From Botrytis cinerea B05.10 (taxonomy: Eukaryota > Ascomycota > Leotiomycetes > Helotiales > Sclerotiniaceae): DNA of 64,000 bases. Location of the stretch: the NCBI RefSeq assembly GCF_000143535.2, contig NC_037318.1:1116001-1180000 (forward strand). Direction: 5' to 3'. Numbering within the stretch: position 1 is the stretch's first letter; the number at the start of each line of letters is the position of its first letter. Both the position numbers and the translations under genes were made by a program. Below are positions 60,970 to 64,000 of this stretch, piece by piece. Under the pieces are notes generated by a model that worked only from the letters and a program-made list of their open reading frames with translations, did no database searches and had not been told where the DNA came from.

Positions 60970-63900
60970 ATGGCACCGCAAATGCCATCTCGTGTGCGTC
61001 GGTCGAGGGAGGAAGTCGATGGTGACGAAGGTTCACAAAATGCTATACCCACCCGACCTGCGAAACGATCACGTACCATACATTACGAATCCGAAGAAAG
61101 AACTCTTGAGCCCGATGCTTCTCCATCTTTGGGAGAAGAAGTTGACAGACAACATGTCGGAAGGGTTCCTACAATCGTATCCGAACGCGGCAAATTTGCC
61201 CCAGGCGCTATAGTTCGAGTTAAGCTCAATAATTTCGTTACCTATGAGAGCGCCGAATTCTTCCCTGGCTCAAATTTGAACATGGTAATCGGCCCAAATG
61301 GTACTGGTAAGAGCTCCGTGGTTTGCGCCCTCTGCTTGGGGTTGGGTTCTTCGCCAAAAAACCTTGGTCGGGCGGATAAAGTGGGAGAATTTGTCAAACA
61401 TGGTTCACGGGATGCTTTCATTGAAATTGAACTTCAGAAGAGAAGCAACGAGCACGAAAACTATATCATCAAAACTCGAATTATCAAAGATGGAAATAGT
61501 TGCGAGTTCTGGATAAATAACAAGAAGACAAGCCACAAAAATGTTCTAGCTTTGGTCAAGGGATTCAGCATTCAAATTGATAATCTTTGTCAGTTCTTGC
61601 CGCAAGATAAAGTCTCCGAATTTGCAGCATTAACGCCCGTCGAACTTCTTCATCATACGCAAAGGGCAGTCGCTGCGCAAGAGATGCTGGACTGGCATGA
61701 TGAACTTAAGAACTTGAGGAAAGAAGAGAAATCGAGACAAATGCAGCTTGAACAAGATAAGGAACAATTGATGAATCTTGAAAAACGACAGGCGGGGCTG
61801 CGGCCGGAAATGGAACGACTCGAAGAGCGGATTCAGATTGAGAAAGACTTGGAAAAACTAAAGAATAGTATACCTTTTGTAGAATACAGAGACGCACGTC
61901 TTCGATATCAGGAATGCAAGGAAGAGAAGATAGAAGCAACCAAGCGATTTCGTGCTTTGGAAAGCCAGGTCGAACCGACTTTGCGGTTCGTTAACGAAAA
62001 GGATTCTTTGGAGAAGGAGCTAGCCAAGATTGTGTCCAACCGCAGGAAGAACCTACAACATGCAGAAGCAGAGGCCGAAGGTCTCCTGACAAAAGTGGAT
62101 GACTGGGACGAGAAGATTGGGGATTGTGATCGGAGAATCAAAGTTGTTCTAGAGGCTGAGGACAAACGCAAGAAAGATCTCGCAAAGGTCAAAAGGACCA
62201 TAATTGACCTTGAAGCCCGCCTGCGAGAACCTGCAATAGAGTTCAATCCCACTGAATACAATCAAAACATCGTAAGTGCCCAATTCATTGACTCCTATAT
62301 AGATCCTTACTGAATTATTACCTAGAGAGCAATCGAGCAGGAAATTAGAGCTATCAAAGCAACAATAACGGAGCTCGAACAAAGCAGAGAGGCGCTTAAA
62401 GTCAAAGGAAGAGACTTACGAGCTGAACAAGACAGAGCAAAGCAGGCTCTCGCTGACTTCGATAGTCAAGCTGGGAAACAGATTAATAAGATTGCACAGC
62501 ATTCCAGAGATACTGCTACAGCCTGGAAGTGGGTTCAGGAAAACCAAGACAAGTTTGAGAAGGAAGTCTATGGCCCACCCTTGATAACATGCTCTGTGAA
62601 AGACCCAAGATATACCGATGCTGTTGACTCATTATTTCGTTCGAGCAACATGCTCACTATCACAGCACAAACCCAGTCTGATTACAAGCGATTAAACAAT
62701 CAGTTCCATTCAGCGGAAATGAAGCTGGCGGAGGTCAGAATACAAACGAGCACCCAGACTCTCGCCGAGACTATTGGTCGGCCATTGGCTACTACAGCTC
62801 AACTGAATAGTGTTGGTCTTGATGGGTGGGCTATTGATTTTATTGATGCCCCGGAGCCAGTCCTCGCCATGCTGTGTAACGATATCAAGGCTCACAAGAC
62901 GGCAGTTACCCTCCAAGATATCAGTGACGAACAATATGAAAAGATTATTCGTACTGGAATTCCATCCTTTCTGACAAAAACCACTTCGTATAGGATCACG
63001 ACGCGAAGAGAATATGGTGCCACGTCAACCCAGACCTCCGGAATCAATAGAGCGAAATTTTTCGTTGATGGTGTTGTAGACACTTCAGGCCGACGTGTGA
63101 TCGAAGAAAATCTTGCAGACCTCGACCGAAAATTCGAATCCCTGAAGAGGGAGGCTAAAGACATCACTGAAAAGATTGCACAGTATTCAAGTACCGCAAA
63201 CCCAAAAAGGGATGAACTGGTAAGCCGTCAACGGTTCTCGTGTTAGCGCACATTACTAATGAGATTTTGAAACTAGGATGCGCTTATGAAAGAGAAACAA
63301 CAAAAACAGAAAGCTTATGGTGAACAAAGAGCTCTTCCAGGATTACTTGGTGAGTGGTCAAGGCATAAATATACTTGAGCATATGCTGACATGGTAGCAG
63401 CTCGAGAGAAGGAGTCTTTGGAGAGATTGGAAACATCTAGCTCTGAATCTAGGGCGGAGATTCAAACAATTGTAAAAGAGCAAGACATTGCTGGTCTCAA
63501 AAAGGGAGAGCACGTGATGAAACATATCGAGCAAATCAACCAGATCATTGCTTGTTCCGAAGAACTTGACGAGGCCGAAATTCGACGTATTGAAGCAAGT
63601 TCAGATGTGCATGCTCTACGAGAGCGCAATAGTGATATTGTAGCAAACCTTGAAATGGAACGTACACGACTAGGGGAAATTGAAGCACAATCAAAACAAG
63701 CAACCCTGACTGCACGAGCCGCGCTGGAACGATGCAAAGATATCAGAAGAGGGGCTGAGGAGAGAGATGATCATGAATCTCTAGAGTACTTTTCCAGCAT
63801 TTCCCCGGATAGGACCGTGGAAACTTTGCAGCAAGAGATCAACAGCGAGGAACATAAACTCGATTTCATTCAAGCTAACAATCCGAATGCTATTAGAGAG

Positions 63901-64000
63901 TATGAGAAGCGTCAGGTTGACATCGGCCGATTAAGCACTAGGATCGCTGGGACCGAGGGCGAACTTGGAGACGTTGCGCAGAAGGTCACTGAGATCATGA
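60970..64000 (+). CDS. SMC5: SMC5, structural maintenance of chromosomes protein 5 (3' end beyond window)
   Basis: Exons seen: 60970..62271, 62326..63219, 63277..63349 and 63398..64000 (open at the edge). Residues 1-72 are disordered. The ATPase head begins with GAIVRVKLNNFVTYESAEFF and Walker A GPNGTGKSS (108-116). It is followed by LPQDKVSEFAALTPVELLHH, a diagnostic SMC5 stretch. A long coiled coil follows, then the hinge (YGPPLITCSVKDPRYTDAVD onward) and the returning coil with NPNAIREYEKR. Walker B and the ABC signature lie beyond the window. SMC5 pairs with SMC6 and the Nse subunits in a complex for recombination repair and replication-fork stability. The start ATG at 60970 is preferred over an in-frame one 13 codons upstream because of the better MAPQMPSR opening. 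The third intron has a TAGCAG tandem acceptor, so exon 4 may begin at 63398 or 63401. Confidence 0.96.

Noticed and set aside
1..64000. CRISPR array, bacterial operon, phage or complete transposon
   Set aside because: The genes are intron-bearing eukaryotic genes; no spaced direct-repeat array, transposase, reverse transcriptase or paired long terminal repeats were seen.

Overview
This window looks like nuclear DNA of a filamentous ascomycete. The genes carry many short introns (about 50-150 bp) with GTAAGT/GTATGT-type donors. The sequence is AT-leaning, the tRNA-Leu gene has an intron, and the encoded set is typically fungal: Fic1/Inn1-like ingression protein, FlbC-like regulator, Hsl1-type kinase with KA1 tail, SAGA Ada1, and DUF5672 and O-fucosyltransferase-like enzymes. 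The character of the proteins suggests Leotiomycetes, perhaps Sclerotiniaceae; that is inference from general resemblance, not a search result.

Layout. At 1-1.5 kb lie the start of a phytanoyl-CoA dioxygenase-like gene (minus strand, cut by the left edge) and a tRNA-Leu(UAA). After a gene-poor stretch, a four-TM protein gene lies at 5.0-5.8 kb. A WKF-domain nucleolar-type protein (minus) and proteasome subunit alpha-1 (plus) share a short divergent promoter at 8.4-8.8 kb. A small unrecognised gene (11.7-12.6 kb) faces a TMEM234-like gene (13.3-14.1 kb, minus). A large C2-domain, proline-rich cytokinesis protein (16.3-19.7 kb) converges on gamma-tubulin complex protein 3 (20.8-23.7 kb, minus). 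That gene shares a 444-bp divergent promoter with the SAGA subunit Ada1/Hfi1 (24.1-25.7 kb). A small DUF3253 winged-helix gene and fumarase follow. From 31.4 to 37.3 kb sit a membrane desaturase-like enzyme and a divergent pair of Golgi-type glycosyltransferases. From 37.3 to 48.9 kb I find no confident gene, only scattered ORF pieces. The FlbC-like C2H2 regulator (48.9-50.3 kb) is followed by a microsatellite-rich 5-kb gap. The right end holds an Hsl1/Gin4-type kinase (55.3-59.3 kb, minus) divergent from SMC5 (61.0 kb to the edge, plus).

How the genes fit together. Most are core housekeeping: proteasome, fumarase, SAGA, and a group tied to division and chromosomes (GCP3 microtubule nucleation, Fic1/Inn1-like septation, Hsl1 morphogenesis checkpoint, SMC5 repair). 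Exon structures were derived by hand from splice sites and reading-frame continuity, and all multi-exon models close in frame.

I see no clearly new biological system. The best leads are the desaturase/glycosyltransferase neighbourhood at 31-37 kb, the bacterial-style DUF3253 gene with an overlapping upstream ORF, the ORF-fragment mosaic at 38.8-43.8 kb, and three tandem (NAGNAG) splice acceptors, one of which would switch in a stop codon.
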